A stretch of 47,788 nt of DNA from Candidatus Epulonipiscioides saccharophilum. Its GTDB lineage: Bacteria > Bacillota > Clostridia > Lachnospirales > Cellulosilyticaceae. Below, one piece after another: positions 23,684-32,392 of the stretch. Positions within the stretch are counted from its first letter, which is position 1, and every line of letters begins with the position of its first letter. A model generated the notes under the pieces. The model saw only the letters and a program-made list of their open reading frames with translations. It did no database searches and had not been told where the DNA came from. Location of the stretch: NCBI GenBank assembly GCA_002007295.1, contig LNZM01000110.1:1-47788 (forward strand). Direction: 5' to 3'. The translations under genes and the position numbers were made by a program.

Positions 23684-24700
23684 ATGAAAGAAATTATGAT
23701 GCAAAATGCTTTTGATGTCGCTATTTTAGAAAATGAAATGCCGGTTGCTAAAGAAGGGGAAGCATTATTAAAAATTTTATACGGTGGAATTTGCGGAAGC
23801 GATCTTAGCAGTTATCGTGGGACGATGAAATACATCAATTATCCTACAGTGCCTGGTCATGAATTTTCAGCTGAAATAGTTGAAATCGGCGATAATGACA
23901 AAGGGCTTAAATCCGGAGACCTTGTTACAGCGATACCGTATTTTAATTGCGGTCATTGTTATTCTTGCCAAAAAGGCTTAGTTAATTGCTGTTCTACAAA
24001 CCAAACCATGGGCATACACAGGACCGGAGCATTCGCAGAATATATCACATTACCAGTGGAAAGATTATTTGCTGGCAATGGTTTATCGGCCAAAACATTA
24101 GCGTTAGTAGAGCCATTTTGCATAAGTTATCATGGAATTAAAAAAGCTAACATTCAAAAGGGTGATAAAGTTCTTATCGTTGGGGCTGGGACGATCGGCG
24201 TGTTAGCAGCGATTGCGGCCTTAGAGAATGAGATAGAATTGACTATTTGTGATATATCGCAAAGCAAGGTAGATTATGCGAAAAAATTTGGCGTTCAAAA
24301 TACTATATGCAACAGTAGTCCGGAAGTGTTTGCTGCCGAAGTTAATCGACTTACGGACGGAAATGGTTATGACATTGTAGTAGAGGCCGTTGGGCTACCA
24401 AGTACATTCCAAAATTGCATGGATGCCGTAGCTTTTGGCGGCAAAATGATTCAACTAGGTGTTGGTAAGCAAAATGTGGATTTATTTTTTACGACTATCC
24501 AACAAAAAGAGCTTAGCATTTATGGATCCCGAAATGCTAGAAGAGAAGATTTTAAGGAAGCCATAGAGTTGCTTTCAAGTGGCAAAATCAAGGTAGATGA
24601 TGTAGTAACAAATATGTACAACTTCGAAGATGCTCCAAAAGCATTTGCAGATTTCCACTCTAATGCAGGATCGATGTTAAAGGTTATGATTGAGTTTTAA
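23684..24700 (+). CDS. Zinc-dependent medium-chain dehydrogenase (candidate L-aldonate 5-dehydrogenase)
   Basis: 338 aa, sorbitol/threonine dehydrogenase-like. Catalytic zinc ligands C37 (GGICGSD) and H59-E60 (GHE). Structural zinc cysteines C89, C92, C95, C103. NAD fold with VGAGTIGVLAA. The upstream in-frame ATG at 23651 lies in the duplicated maoC tail, and AGAGGAG before 23684 supports the shorter form. Related enzymes include L-galactonate 5-dehydrogenase (LgoD/YjjN of E. coli), which makes D-tagaturonate, the substrate of the co-regulated UxaB; that substrate is an inference from context. Confidence 0.88.
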   Translation: MKEIMMQNAFDVAILENEMPVAKEGEALLKILYGGICGSDLSSYRGTMKYINYPTVPGHEFSAEIVEIGDNDKGLKSGDLVTAIPYFNCGHCYSCQKGLVNCCSTNQTMGIHRTGAFAEYITLPVERLFAGNGLSAKTLALVEPFCISYHGIKKANIQKGDKVLIVGAGTIGVLAAIAALENEIELTICDISQSKVDYAKKFGVQNTICNSSPEVFAAEVNRLTDGNGYDIVVEAVGLPSTFQNCMDAVAFGGKMIQLGVGKQNVDLFFTTIQQKELSIYGSRNARREDFKEAIELLSSGKIKVDDVVTNMYNFEDAPKAFADFHSNAGSMLKVMIEF

Positions 24701-24714
24701 ATAAGAATGAAAAT

Positions 24715-24930
24715 GAAAAATATTGCGGGAACTTAAGATTGAAAGTGTATAGAGAAACATTACGGGGCTAGAGCACCATAAGAATCCCTCAGATATTGTT
24801 TCTGCTTCGCTGGAAAGGGAGCTGTCACAAAATTGTGGGGAAGCGGTGCCTCCCTCTCCGAGGGGAGGTGTCACGAAGTGACGGAGGGAGTTGGAGGGAG
24901 AAAGCGTGCCTTTTAGTTGTATTTTAAATT
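24715..24930. repeat. Family A repeat inside the operon
   Basis: Contains GCGGGAACTTAAG, GGAAAGGGAGCTGTCACAAAA, GGGGAAGCGGTGCCTCC, CCGAGGGGAGGTGTCACGAAGTGACGG and AGAAAGCGTGCCTTTTAGTTG, the same modules as in the 94-bp array. It separates the zinc dehydrogenase from the mutarotase by 258 bp, and its hairpins could reduce or uncouple expression of the downstream genes. Confidence 0.85.
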
Positions 24931-24958
24931 AAGAGTGAAAAATATAGGAGGCGAATTT

Positions 24959-25282
24959 ATGCAAAGATATGGGCAAGTAATTAAAGTGAAACCGGATCAA
25001 ATAGAGAACTATAAATATCATCATAAAAATTCTTGGCCGGAAATAAATGCTATGATTAAGGAATGTAATATACAAAATTATTCCATTTATCTTAAAGATG
25101 ATTTTCTATTTAGCTATTTCGAGTACGTTGGTTCTGATTATGACTCTGACATGGCAAAAATGGCCGCCGATAAGAAGACACAAGAGTGGTGGGATTTGGT
25201 AAAGCCGTATCAAACACCATTAAAAACTAAGCAACCTGGAGAATGGTGGGCCGATATGGAAGAAGTATATCATTTAGATTAA
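24959..25282 (+). CDS. L-rhamnose/L-fucose-type mutarotase (RhaM-like)
   Basis: 107 aa, the usual size of the RhaM family (DUF718), which interconverts alpha and beta pyranose anomers. Family blocks are RYGQVIKVKPDQIENYKYHH, SWPEI, SIYLKDDFLFSYFEY and TQEWWDLVKP, with the catalytic His in YKYHH and the paired Trp present. The ATG at 24959 is chosen because AGGAGGCGAATTT precedes it; a longer frame starts inside repeat DNA. 25 bp before the lactonase gene. It fits an L-sugar substrate. Confidence 0.88.
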   Translation: MQRYGQVIKVKPDQIENYKYHHKNSWPEINAMIKECNIQNYSIYLKDDFLFSYFEYVGSDYDSDMAKMAADKKTQEWWDLVKPYQTPLKTKQPGEWWADMEEVYHLD

Positions 25283-25307
25283 AGGAAAACGAGGTGAATA
25301 TTAAAGA

Positions 25308-26168
25308 ATGCAAAAAATTATAGATGCACATTTTCACATATTTGACGTAGATCGGTTTACTGTTGAATGGCTAAAAGATGTAGAGATTTTAAATAGACCA
25401 ATTTTATTAGAAGAGTTCGAAGCATTTAAAAATACAGAAGAGTACGACTTAACCGGTGCTGTCCATATAGAATTGGATAGTATAGCGAGCCAAAAGGGGG
25501 CTGAAAACGATTATTTTTCGAATTTGGCAATAGAAAGAGGAGATTTTGTTAAGGCAGTCATTTTGTATGCTAACATGCTAGATCCAAACATGTCGGATTT
25601 CATTTCTCCTTATTGTTCTAATGACCGTGTTCTTGGCGTAAGGCGTATTTTACATGTAGATGAAACGCCGCCGGGCACGTGTCTAAATAATGTTTTTATT
25701 GAGAATGTAAAAAAATTGGGAGCCTTAGATCTGCATTTTGAAGCATGTATGCGATCTGGCGAAATGGGAGATTTATATAAGTTAGCTAAGCAATGTCCGA
25801 ACACGTTAATTGTTTTAAATCATATGGGTTTGCCTGATGTTGCGGCCTTAAAGGATCCATCTCGTATTGTCGAAATAGATCGTTGGAAACATGGCATTCT
25901 TTTGCTTGCTACTTTAGATAACGTGGTGTGCAAAATATCCGGATTATCGAGTAGTGAACCTAAAGAGATAGAAGAGATAGTTGGATTCTGTACCAGCCAA
26001 TTTGGCCCAGAGAGAATAATGTTTGCTAGCAATTTTCCGGTTTGTAATTTGAGCATAGACTTTGATAGTTGGACCAAAGCGATGCTAGAGCTTTTTGCCA
26101 ATAAAACATCAGCCGAGCGAGATTTATTTTTCTATAAAAATGCTGAACGAATTTATAAAATAAAATAG
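25308..26168 (+). CDS. COG3618-type sugar lactonase (amidohydrolase 2 family)
   Basis: 286 aa TIM-barrel amidohydrolase. The N-terminal metal motif IDAHFHIFD (HxH), VLNHMGLPDV with the barrel His, and FASNFPVCNLSIDFDSW match L-fucono- and L-galactono-1,5-lactonases of COG3618. It should open the lactone made by the sugar dehydrogenase. The ribosome binding site GAGGTG lies about 12 nt before the ATG, slightly far. It sits between the mutarotase and a Gfo/Idh dehydrogenase, which supports the lactonase role. Confidence 0.85.
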   Translation: MQKIIDAHFHIFDVDRFTVEWLKDVEILNRPILLEEFEAFKNTEEYDLTGAVHIELDSIASQKGAENDYFSNLAIERGDFVKAVILYANMLDPNMSDFISPYCSNDRVLGVRRILHVDETPPGTCLNNVFIENVKKLGALDLHFEACMRSGEMGDLYKLAKQCPNTLIVLNHMGLPDVAALKDPSRIVEIDRWKHGILLLATLDNVVCKISGLSSSEPKEIEEIVGFCTSQFGPERIMFASNFPVCNLSIDFDSWTKAMLELFANKTSAERDLFFYKNAERIYKIK

Positions 26169-26230
26169 TAGGCTCTCTTGGCTCTCCTTTTAGGAGAGCT
26201 GTCAACGAAGTTGACTAAGAGGTTAATCCA
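26169..26230. repeat. Family B repeat inside the operon
   Basis: GGCTCTCCTTTTAGGAGAGC, TGTCAACGAAGTTGAC, TAAGAGGTTAATCC: two hairpins (GCTCTCCT-TTT-AGGAGAGC and GTCAAC-GAA-GTTGAC). The variant GTCAAC/GTTGAC replaces GTCAC/GTGAC with pairing kept. It directly precedes the ribosome binding site of the next gene. Confidence 0.85.
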
Positions 26231-26242
26231 AGGAGGTAAGAA

Positions 26243-27319
26243 ATGATAAAAGATATATCCGAATTAAAATATGTACCTGCGATGCCGGAGGATCCAAAAG
26301 CTAGACCAATATACATAGTCGGTGCAGGTGAAATTATTAAGGATGCGCAAGCGCCAGCATACATTTTAGCAGGATATCCGATGAAAGGTATTTACAACCG
26401 AACGGTTGCGACAGCGCATAAAGTGGCCAAAGAATTTGGTATCGAAAAAGTTTACGAAGATCTAGACGAGATGATTGCGGATTGCCATGCTAATAACGGT
26501 GTTTTTGATGTAGCATTGCCTGCTAATTTAACTGCTATGGTTTTACGCAAATTACCAGAAGGTAGCGGTGTTTTAGTTCAAAAGCCTATGGGTGAGAGTA
26601 TAGAAGAGGCGACAGAAATTTTAAATATTTGTAGAGAGCGAAATCTTGTGGCTGGTGTAAATTTTCAACTACGTCAAGCGCCGTATATGATTCAACTGAA
26701 TGAATTATTAAATAGTGGATTAATTGGTGAAATATACGATGTAGAATGGCGTGTGATTACTTTACAACCTTGGCATTTATGGACCTTTTTAAATGATAAA
26801 GAAAGATGCGAAATAAATTATCACAGCATTCATTACATAGATGCTATCAGATCGATTTTCGGTGATCCAACTGCTGTTTGGTGCAAAACAATGAAAAGTC
26901 CCAAAGCACCGAATCTTAGTCAAACATCCAGTTCTATCATACTAAATTACGGCGAAGATATTCGAGTAACGATCAATACAAATCATGGCCATGATTTTGC
27001 GCCCGACTATCAAGATTCTTGTTTAAAAATTGAGGGCACAAAAGGTGCTATAAGACTAACTTTAGGATTGATTTTAAATTATCCAGAAGGTCGCCCTGAC
27101 AAATTAGAATACGTTATAGATGATGGAAAAGGATGGCAAGAAATACCGATTGTTGGTAGCTGGTTTCCAGAAGCTTTCATTGGTTCTATGGGCGGTTTAT
27201 TAAAAAAAATGGAAGATCCTTCTTTTAATTATATGAACAGTGTAGAAGATGCATATAACACGATGCGAGTTGTAGAAGCTTGCTACAAATCTAGCCAAAG
27301 TGGTGGTACTCTTATTTAA
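26243..27319 (+). CDS. Gfo/Idh/MocA family dehydrogenase
   Basis: 358 aa NAD(P)-dependent oxidoreductase. The N-terminal Rossmann fold starts with IYIVGAGEIIKDAQAPAYILAGY. The catalytic Lys is in VLVQKPMGES, where the usual EKP reads QKP. NYHSIHYIDAIRSIFGDP supplies the conserved His/Asp region. The start follows AAGGAGGTAAGAA. In this operon it is the best candidate for the first oxidation of a free sugar to its lactone, although it could also oxidise another ring position. Confidence 0.88.
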   Translation: MIKDISELKYVPAMPEDPKARPIYIVGAGEIIKDAQAPAYILAGYPMKGIYNRTVATAHKVAKEFGIEKVYEDLDEMIADCHANNGVFDVALPANLTAMVLRKLPEGSGVLVQKPMGESIEEATEILNICRERNLVAGVNFQLRQAPYMIQLNELLNSGLIGEIYDVEWRVITLQPWHLWTFLNDKERCEINYHSIHYIDAIRSIFGDPTAVWCKTMKSPKAPNLSQTSSSIILNYGEDIRVTINTNHGHDFAPDYQDSCLKIEGTKGAIRLTLGLILNYPEGRPDKLEYVIDDGKGWQEIPIVGSWFPEAFIGSMGGLLKKMEDPSFNYMNSVEDAYNTMRVVEACYKSSQSGGTLI

Positions 27320-27346
27320 AATTATTTGAATGGACGTGATGATTAA

Positions 27347-28042
27347 ATGGACTTAACTCCAGTAACCAAAGTGACCATAACAGAACAAATAATGGAACAA
27401 TTGGCAAATCAAATTATATCGGGTAGTTTAAAGCCGGGTGAACAATTGCCGACTGAACGTGACTTAGCAGAAATTTTTGATGTTACCAGAGGCCGGGTTC
27501 GTGAGGCTTTAAGAGCGTTATCTCTTATTGGAATGATTATAATAAAACCCGGTGGCGGTAGTTTTGTTTGTAATAAAGACGTTCTGATTCCTAATCGAAC
27601 TATATCCTGGATGTATCATGAAGAATTAAATAATCTGAAGGATATTTATTCGGCTAGACGCTTGATTGAATCCGAGATCTATTTGTCCTGCTTTGATATT
27701 GCAGATCGGCAAACTATTATTCATATCCGAAAGTTGGTCTCTCAGCTGGATAGCCAATTAAGCCCAGCAGCATTCTTAGATCAGCTGAATAGTTTAGATT
27801 TATATGTAAGCTCCAAGTGTGGCAATGGCGTTTACCATAAACTTATGCAAACACTCGTTCTTCTTAGATCTGAATCTTCTATTAACATACTAGGATCAGA
27901 TGAGACCAAATTGTCGGCAATAGAACATAGAAAAAAAATTGTCTCGGCTTTTGAAAAGAATAACCGTATACTATTAGAAAAAAGCTTGGCCGATTTTTTT
28001 AATGATTCTCTAAATTATATCTTGGATCAAGATCAGGATTAA
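27347..28042 (+). CDS. GntR family regulator, FadR-type (FCD domain)
   Basis: 231 aa. Winged-helix domain at residues 9-76 (TEQIMEQLANQIISGSLKPG, TERDLAEIFDVTRGRVREAL, GGGSFV), then an all-helical FCD-like ligand domain. The usual metal-binding His in the FHxxI-ASGN stretch is missing: here it reads LYVSSKCGN. A later His (IEHRKKIVSAF) is kept. It is the last gene of the operon with a weak ribosome binding site (GTGATGATTAA). It is the likely repressor for operators O1 and O2, whose TGGT-NNN-ACCA cores match this subfamily. Confidence 0.9.
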   Translation: MDLTPVTKVTITEQIMEQLANQIISGSLKPGEQLPTERDLAEIFDVTRGRVREALRALSLIGMIIIKPGGGSFVCNKDVLIPNRTISWMYHEELNNLKDIYSARRLIESEIYLSCFDIADRQTIIHIRKLVSQLDSQLSPAAFLDQLNSLDLYVSSKCGNGVYHKLMQTLVLLRSESSINILGSDETKLSAIEHRKKIVSAFEKNNRILLEKSLADFFNDSLNYILDQDQD

Positions 28043-28043
28043 A

Positions 28044-28070
28044 CCTCTCTAAATGAGAGGATTTTTTTTT
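28044..28070 (+). terminator. Terminator of the CoA/sugar operon
   Basis: CCTCTC-TAAAT-GAGAGG followed by nine T, directly after the gntR stop codon. Confidence 0.92.
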
Positions 28071-28074
28071 GCTC

Positions 28075-28278
28075 CCCTGGAAGGCATAGCCGGGAACTTA
28101 AGAAGTCACAAAATTGCGGGGTAGCGGTGCCTCACTCCCGGAGGGAGGTGTCAGCGTAAGCTGACGGAGGGAGAAAGCGTGCATACAAGATTTTGTCGCT
28201 TTCGAGTAAATTGTAAATTTTGTAAGCTTGCATCGTTTTGCTGTTACCCAGACTTTAATACACGCAGTGACTAAGAGG
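28075..28278. repeat. Family A copy followed by a family B fragment
   Basis: CATAGCCGGGAACTTAAGAAGTCACAAAATTGCGGGG, GGAGGTGTCAGCGTAAGCTGACGG, AGAAAGCGTGCATACAAG, then at 28259-28278 CACGCAGTGACTAAGAGGTT. It fills the space between the operon and the convergent flaR-like gene. Confidence 0.85.
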
Positions 28279-28917
28279 TTACTTTCGTACATGACTTCTA
28301 ACATAGCGTCTTGGGCGTGTCACTATCCTTTCTTTTGGTCTTCGTAGTCGATTCATTATTACTGTGTCCACTATATTTTCAATGTTTTCTATGTGATTGG
28401 ATTTGCTCTCAAATCCAATGAATTTTAAAAATAAATCCAATTCATGTTGATTATACATTACTATTGTCTTTTTATTATAATGCTTTCTCACTGCCCTTAA
28501 AAATGCGGCGTGTTTTGGTAATCGCCCTTTGTATAATAACCAGCTTATAAATTCATAATCCATCTTTTCTGTACATCCTAGAGGTAAATCTGCTCTTGTT
28601 TGCCCATGATATTTTATAAATCGATTCAGACATCTAATAAAACAGTCTACTCTATTAAAATTTAATTCTATTATATACGTAGCTTGTTTTAGTCTTTCTT
28701 TAACATAATAATTTTTATAGTTGCCATCTATAATCCAGTTCGACTGTTGCATGAAATTCTGTACCATATTTTTGGCTTCGAGCGGATCTCTTTCTTGCCA
28801 GTTGGCTGTAAATTTTACACTGTCTAAATGTAAAACCGGTACGTTATATATATCACCTAGTTTTGTTGCTAACGTTGATTTTCCACTTCCACTGTATCCA
28901 AGAATTGCTACTTTCAT
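28279..28917 (-). CDS. P-loop kinase-like protein (FlaR/topology modulation type)
   Basis: 212 aa. Walker A GYSGSGKST at residues 7-15; LHLDSVKFTANWQERD, IIDGNYKNYYVKERL and FIKYHGQTRADLPLGC match the small adenylate-kinase-like proteins often named DNA topology modulation protein FlaR. The true activity is not established for the family. The C-terminal 20 residues (RRPKERIVTRPRRYVRSHV) are very basic and run up to a family B repeat, so the end may have been altered. The start follows AAAGGGATGATAAGTTT. Confidence 0.7.
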   Translation of the reverse strand: MKVAILGYSGSGKSTLATKLGDIYNVPVLHLDSVKFTANWQERDPLEAKNMVQNFMQQSNWIIDGNYKNYYVKERLKQATYIIELNFNRVDCFIRCLNRFIKYHGQTRADLPLGCTEKMDYEFISWLLYKGRLPKHAAFLRAVRKHYNKKTIVMYNQHELDLFLKFIGFESKSNHIENIENIVDTVIMNRLRRPKERIVTRPRRYVRSHVRK

Positions 28918-29057
28918 AAACTTATCATCCCTTTATTTTATAGTTTTTACATATGAATCCTTCTTCTTTAATATTACCGATTATCGAAAAAAATAATACG
29001 ATCTACGAAATGATAAATATAAATTTTACTGTAAAAAATAAGCTGTATTGGCATTGT

Positions 29058-29086
29058 TTGGACTTATATATAATATAAATTATAGT
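29058..29086 (+). promoter_or_regulatory. sigma-A promoter of the DUF4003-type gene
   Basis: TTGGAC at 29058-29063, 17-nt spacer, TATAGT at 29081-29086, about 40 bp before the start codon. Confidence 0.65.
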
Positions 29087-29126
29087 ATATAACTTTGTCC
29101 TTATTATTCAATCGGAGGTGTAAATA

Positions 29127-30071
29127 TTGTTAGATTTTAAATTAAGATGCAATAATTTTATTTTGAACTGGAATATTATAGATGATGTATTTGAAGGTAC
29201 TGGAGATTACATATATCCTGTCTGTTCATATTTGTTTATAGATGAAGAAAAAATTTTAAATGAAAAAATTTTACAAGAATATTTAGATATTTTCAATCAA
29301 CATCAAGAAATATTCTCAAATTTTTCAGGTGATCATATACCTGCTTTGTTTACCTGTTTATTAGCTAGCATGAGTAATCCAACTAGACACCTAAAAAATG
29401 CTATACAATTTTACAAAGAGTTATGTCAACATTTTCAAAGCTCTGAATATCTGATGATCGGAGCTATATTTATGGTAGACGTTATACGTCCGAATCAATA
29501 TATTGAAATAGCCAAACGAACCAAAGACATCTATGACATTATGGAAGGTGCACACAGGATATTAACGGCTAAAGAGCATATAGTATTTGCGATGTTCATG
29601 GCTGCATCTGCACGGAGTAACACAAAATATATAGTGAACGCATCAGAATATTATAATCAATTAAAAAAGAAATTTTCTGCTGGAGGGCCATTACTTTCTA
29701 TTAGTTATGCGATATCGATGTATGATTGGACAAATAAACCATCACGAGTAATTAACTTATTTGATATTTTAGTATCCAACAAACTCCATTATGGAACATC
29801 GCATGAATTATCCACATTAGGAGTAGCCGCTATGAGCAATGCACATTTAAAGCTTATGGCCCCACAGATTGTTACAACCAACAAAATCTTATTTAATTTA
29901 AAAAATTATGGTAATTCTATATCTGCCAAAAAGGCTAAATTAGCACATGCATCCATGATAGTGTCGTCTGTATATCCACATGCAAAAACCGATACAATGG
30001 ATAAAATATCTATTAAAACTAGTGTTGCTCGTTACTCTTTATTTTTAACCGCTCTTGCTGGGAAAATATAA
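29127..30071 (+). CDS. DUF4003 family protein
   Basis: 314 aa, all-helical, no signal peptide or membrane segment. Resembles the DUF4003 family of Firmicutes in overall pattern (an alternation of short helices with motifs such as FTCLLASMSNPTRHLKNAI, FAMFMAASARSN, STLGVAAMSNA). Function unknown. It starts with TTG, placed six bases after GGAGGTG. Own promoter; the next gene follows after 115 bp. Confidence 0.65.
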   Translation: MLDFKLRCNNFILNWNIIDDVFEGTGDYIYPVCSYLFIDEEKILNEKILQEYLDIFNQHQEIFSNFSGDHIPALFTCLLASMSNPTRHLKNAIQFYKELCQHFQSSEYLMIGAIFMVDVIRPNQYIEIAKRTKDIYDIMEGAHRILTAKEHIVFAMFMAASARSNTKYIVNASEYYNQLKKKFSAGGPLLSISYAISMYDWTNKPSRVINLFDILVSNKLHYGTSHELSTLGVAAMSNAHLKLMAPQIVTTNKILFNLKNYGNSISAKKAKLAHASMIVSSVYPHAKTDTMDKISIKTSVARYSLFLTALAGKI

Positions 30072-30186
30072 GAAATTTTTATAATGAAAACATGTATTGA
30101 GATGGCAATTTTTGGTTAAACTTTCATTATGCCAATATATTTTACACTTTGGCCAATTTAAAATTGAAAAAAATAAAGGGGGCACC

Positions 30187-31632
30187 ATGTTGTTAAAGAA
30201 AGAATATAAATATGCTTATCTCGGTTATACGGCCGAGGACAAATCGGCCATGACAGAATATGCCGAGCGATACAGACAATTTATTTCTAAAAATAAGACT
30301 GAAAGAGAATGTGTTGAAAGTTTTATTTCTCTAGCAAAGGGATACGGCTACCGTGACCTAAACGATCTCATAGATTCTAAAACGCCTTTAAAGGCTGGAG
30401 ACAAAGTTTATGCTAACTACATGAACAAAACTCTACTAACCTTCTGCATTGGCTCTGAATCTGTATCTAGTGGATTAAATATTTTAGGATCTCATGTAGA
30501 TTCGCCTAGACTAGACTTAAAGCCTAATCCATTATATGAAGATAACAAGTTTGCTATGTTTAAAACCCACTATTATGGCGGTGTTAAAAAATATCAATGG
30601 GTTACTTTACCTTTAGCTATGCATGGTGTTGTCGCCAAAAAAGATGGCTCCGTAATGAAAATTTGCATCGGCGAAGATGAAAATGATCCAGTCCTTGGCA
30701 TCTCAGATCTATTACCACATCTATCAGCTGATCAAATGGAGAAACGTTTACGTGAAGCTATCGGCGGTGAAGATTTAAATATTTGCGCCGGTACCTTCCC
30801 AATCGATTCTAAAGAGAATAAAGATTCAGCCGAGAACAAAGATGCGGTCGAGAACAAAGATAAGGCTACAACAGATAAGGTTAAAGAAAATATATTACAA
30901 ATCTTGAATACCAAGTATGATATAACCGAAGAAGATTTGTTCTCATCTGAAATAGAGCTAGTACCCGCTGGATCGGCCAGAGATTACGGCCTAGATAGAA
31001 GTATGATTTTAGGCTATGGCCAAGATGATAGAGTCTGCGCCTATGCTTCTTTTGAAGCTCAAATGGAAGTAAATAACCCAAAATACACAACCTGTTCTAT
31101 TTTTGTAGACAAAGAAGAAATCGGTAGCTATGGAGCATCTGGGATGCAATCTCAATTTTTTGAAAACAGTGTAGCAGAAATTTTAGAATTATTAGGTGAA
31201 TTTTCCAACATAAAATTAAGAAGAGTATTAGCTAATTCTAGAATGTTATCATCGGATGTTAGCGCCGGATATGACCCTAATTTTCCAAGTGTATTAGAAA
31301 AGAATAATGCGCCTTATTTAGGTAAAGGTGTTGTTCTTATGAAATATACTGGTTCACGTGGAAAAGTTGCATCCAATGAATCGAATGCAGAATATGTGGC
31401 TAAGTTAAGAGATTTAATGGAAAAAAATAATGTGACTTGGCAAACTGGTGAATTAGGTAAAATCGATCAGGGTGGCGGCGGTACGATTGCTCATATTTTG
31501 GCCAAACACGGCATGGATGTTATCGACTGCGGTGTGCCCGTTCATAGTATGCACGCACCATGGGAAATTACGTCCAAAGTTGATTTATATGAAATGAAAA
31601 AAGCTTATGTAGCATTTCTTAAGGATGCTTAA
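30187..31632 (+). CDS. M18 family aminopeptidase
   Basis: 481-aa zinc aminopeptidase of the aspartyl aminopeptidase type, normally a dodecamer in the cytosol. Metal and catalytic blocks: GSHVDSPRLDLKPNPLYE, YGQDDRVCAYASF, FVDKEEIGSYGASGMQS and the C-terminal CGVPVHSMHAPWEI. An acidic/lysine low-complexity stretch at about 205-230 contains three ENKD units (SKENKDSAENKDAVENKDKA), probably a surface loop. The frame is open 30 codons further upstream, but AAAGGGGGCACC precedes this ATG. Confidence 0.93.
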   Translation: MLLKKEYKYAYLGYTAEDKSAMTEYAERYRQFISKNKTERECVESFISLAKGYGYRDLNDLIDSKTPLKAGDKVYANYMNKTLLTFCIGSESVSSGLNILGSHVDSPRLDLKPNPLYEDNKFAMFKTHYYGGVKKYQWVTLPLAMHGVVAKKDGSVMKICIGEDENDPVLGISDLLPHLSADQMEKRLREAIGGEDLNICAGTFPIDSKENKDSAENKDAVENKDKATTDKVKENILQILNTKYDITEEDLFSSEIELVPAGSARDYGLDRSMILGYGQDDRVCAYASFEAQMEVNNPKYTTCSIFVDKEEIGSYGASGMQSQFFENSVAEILELLGEFSNIKLRRVLANSRMLSSDVSAGYDPNFPSVLEKNNAPYLGKGVVLMKYTGSRGKVASNESNAEYVAKLRDLMEKNNVTWQTGELGKIDQGGGGTIAHILAKHGMDVIDCGVPVHSMHAPWEITSKVDLYEMKKAYVAFLKDA

Positions 31633-31649
31633 CAAAGGAGATATTTATA

Positions 31650-32132
31650 ATGTCAAATCCAGTAGTAAAAATGAAAATACAAAACGGTGGAGAAATGAGA
31701 ATAGAATTATTCCCAGAGATTGCTCCGCTAACCGTTGAAAACTTTATAGAATTAGTTAAAGATAACTTTTATGACGGCTTAATTTTTCATAGAATTATCA
31801 AAGGTTTCATGATCCAAGGTGGCGACCCTAAAGGTACTGGCCTAGGTGGTTCTGGTAAACACATTAAGGGTGAATTTAGCTCAAACGGCGTACCAAATAA
31901 TCTATCACACAAACGTGGCGTAATATCCATGGCTCGTGCTAGTGATCCAAATTCGGCTAGTTCTCAATTTTTCATTGTGGATGAAGATTCTCAATTTTTA
32001 GATGGTAATTACGCAGCCTTTGGAATGGTCATAGATGGCTTAGACGTGGTTAGTCAAATAGCTAACGTGAAAACGGACACTAGAGATAAGCCGATTTCGC
32101 CAGTTGTTATTGAGTCTATTGTCTTAGAATAA
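31650..32132 (+). CDS. ppiB: Peptidyl-prolyl cis-trans isomerase, cyclophilin type
   Basis: 160 aa, cytosolic single-domain cyclophilin (no signal peptide). FHRIIKGFMIQGGDPKGTG includes the catalytic Arg of FHR, and SSQFFIVDEDSQFLDGNYAAFG completes the active site. 17 bp after the aminopeptidase stop with AAAGGAGATATTTATA, so the two are cotranscribed. Confidence 0.95.
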   Translation: MSNPVVKMKIQNGGEMRIELFPEIAPLTVENFIELVKDNFYDGLIFHRIIKGFMIQGGDPKGTGLGGSGKHIKGEFSSNGVPNNLSHKRGVISMARASDPNSASSQFFIVDEDSQFLDGNYAAFGMVIDGLDVVSQIANVKTDTRDKPISPVVIESIVLE

Positions 32133-32144
32133 TTGCGAGGAAAC

Positions 32145-32205
32145 AGCCCAGCTCCCCTTCCAGCGAAGCTGACTGAGGGGTACTCCTGGAGTTGTCGCTT
32201 CGTAA
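32145..32205. repeat. Family B-like repeat, degenerate
   Basis: CAGCTCCCCTTCCAGCGAAGCTGACTGAGGGG: hairpin CAGC-GAA-GCTG inside CCCCT / AGGGG. Followed by CTCCTGGAGTTGTCGCTTCG, also seen near 3660. Confidence 0.6.
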
Positions 32206-32241
32206 TCATCTTTTGGCGAAATCTATATTCAAATTTTAGTT

Positions 32242-32272
32242 GCTTGCCATTTTTCCTGGCAAGCTTATTTTT
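32242..32272 (+). terminator. Terminator of the aminopeptidase-ppiB operon
   Basis: GCTTGCCA, 7-nt loop, TGGCAAGC, then TTATTTTTT. Confidence 0.9.
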
Positions 32273-32338
32273 TATTTACGGAAAATTGACAATTATTACC
32301 AATAGACAGTAATAGACTAAAAAAATTGAATTTTAGTC

Positions 32339-32367
32339 TTGTCATTTTTCCGGATATATGTTATAGT
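32339..32367 (+). promoter_or_regulatory. sigma-A promoter of rpsB
   Basis: TTGTCA at 32339-32344, 17-nt spacer, TATAGT at 32362-32367. Leads to a leader of about 104 nt. Confidence 0.8.
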
Positions 32368-32392
32368 TAGCACGCAAAATACAAAAAACGCA

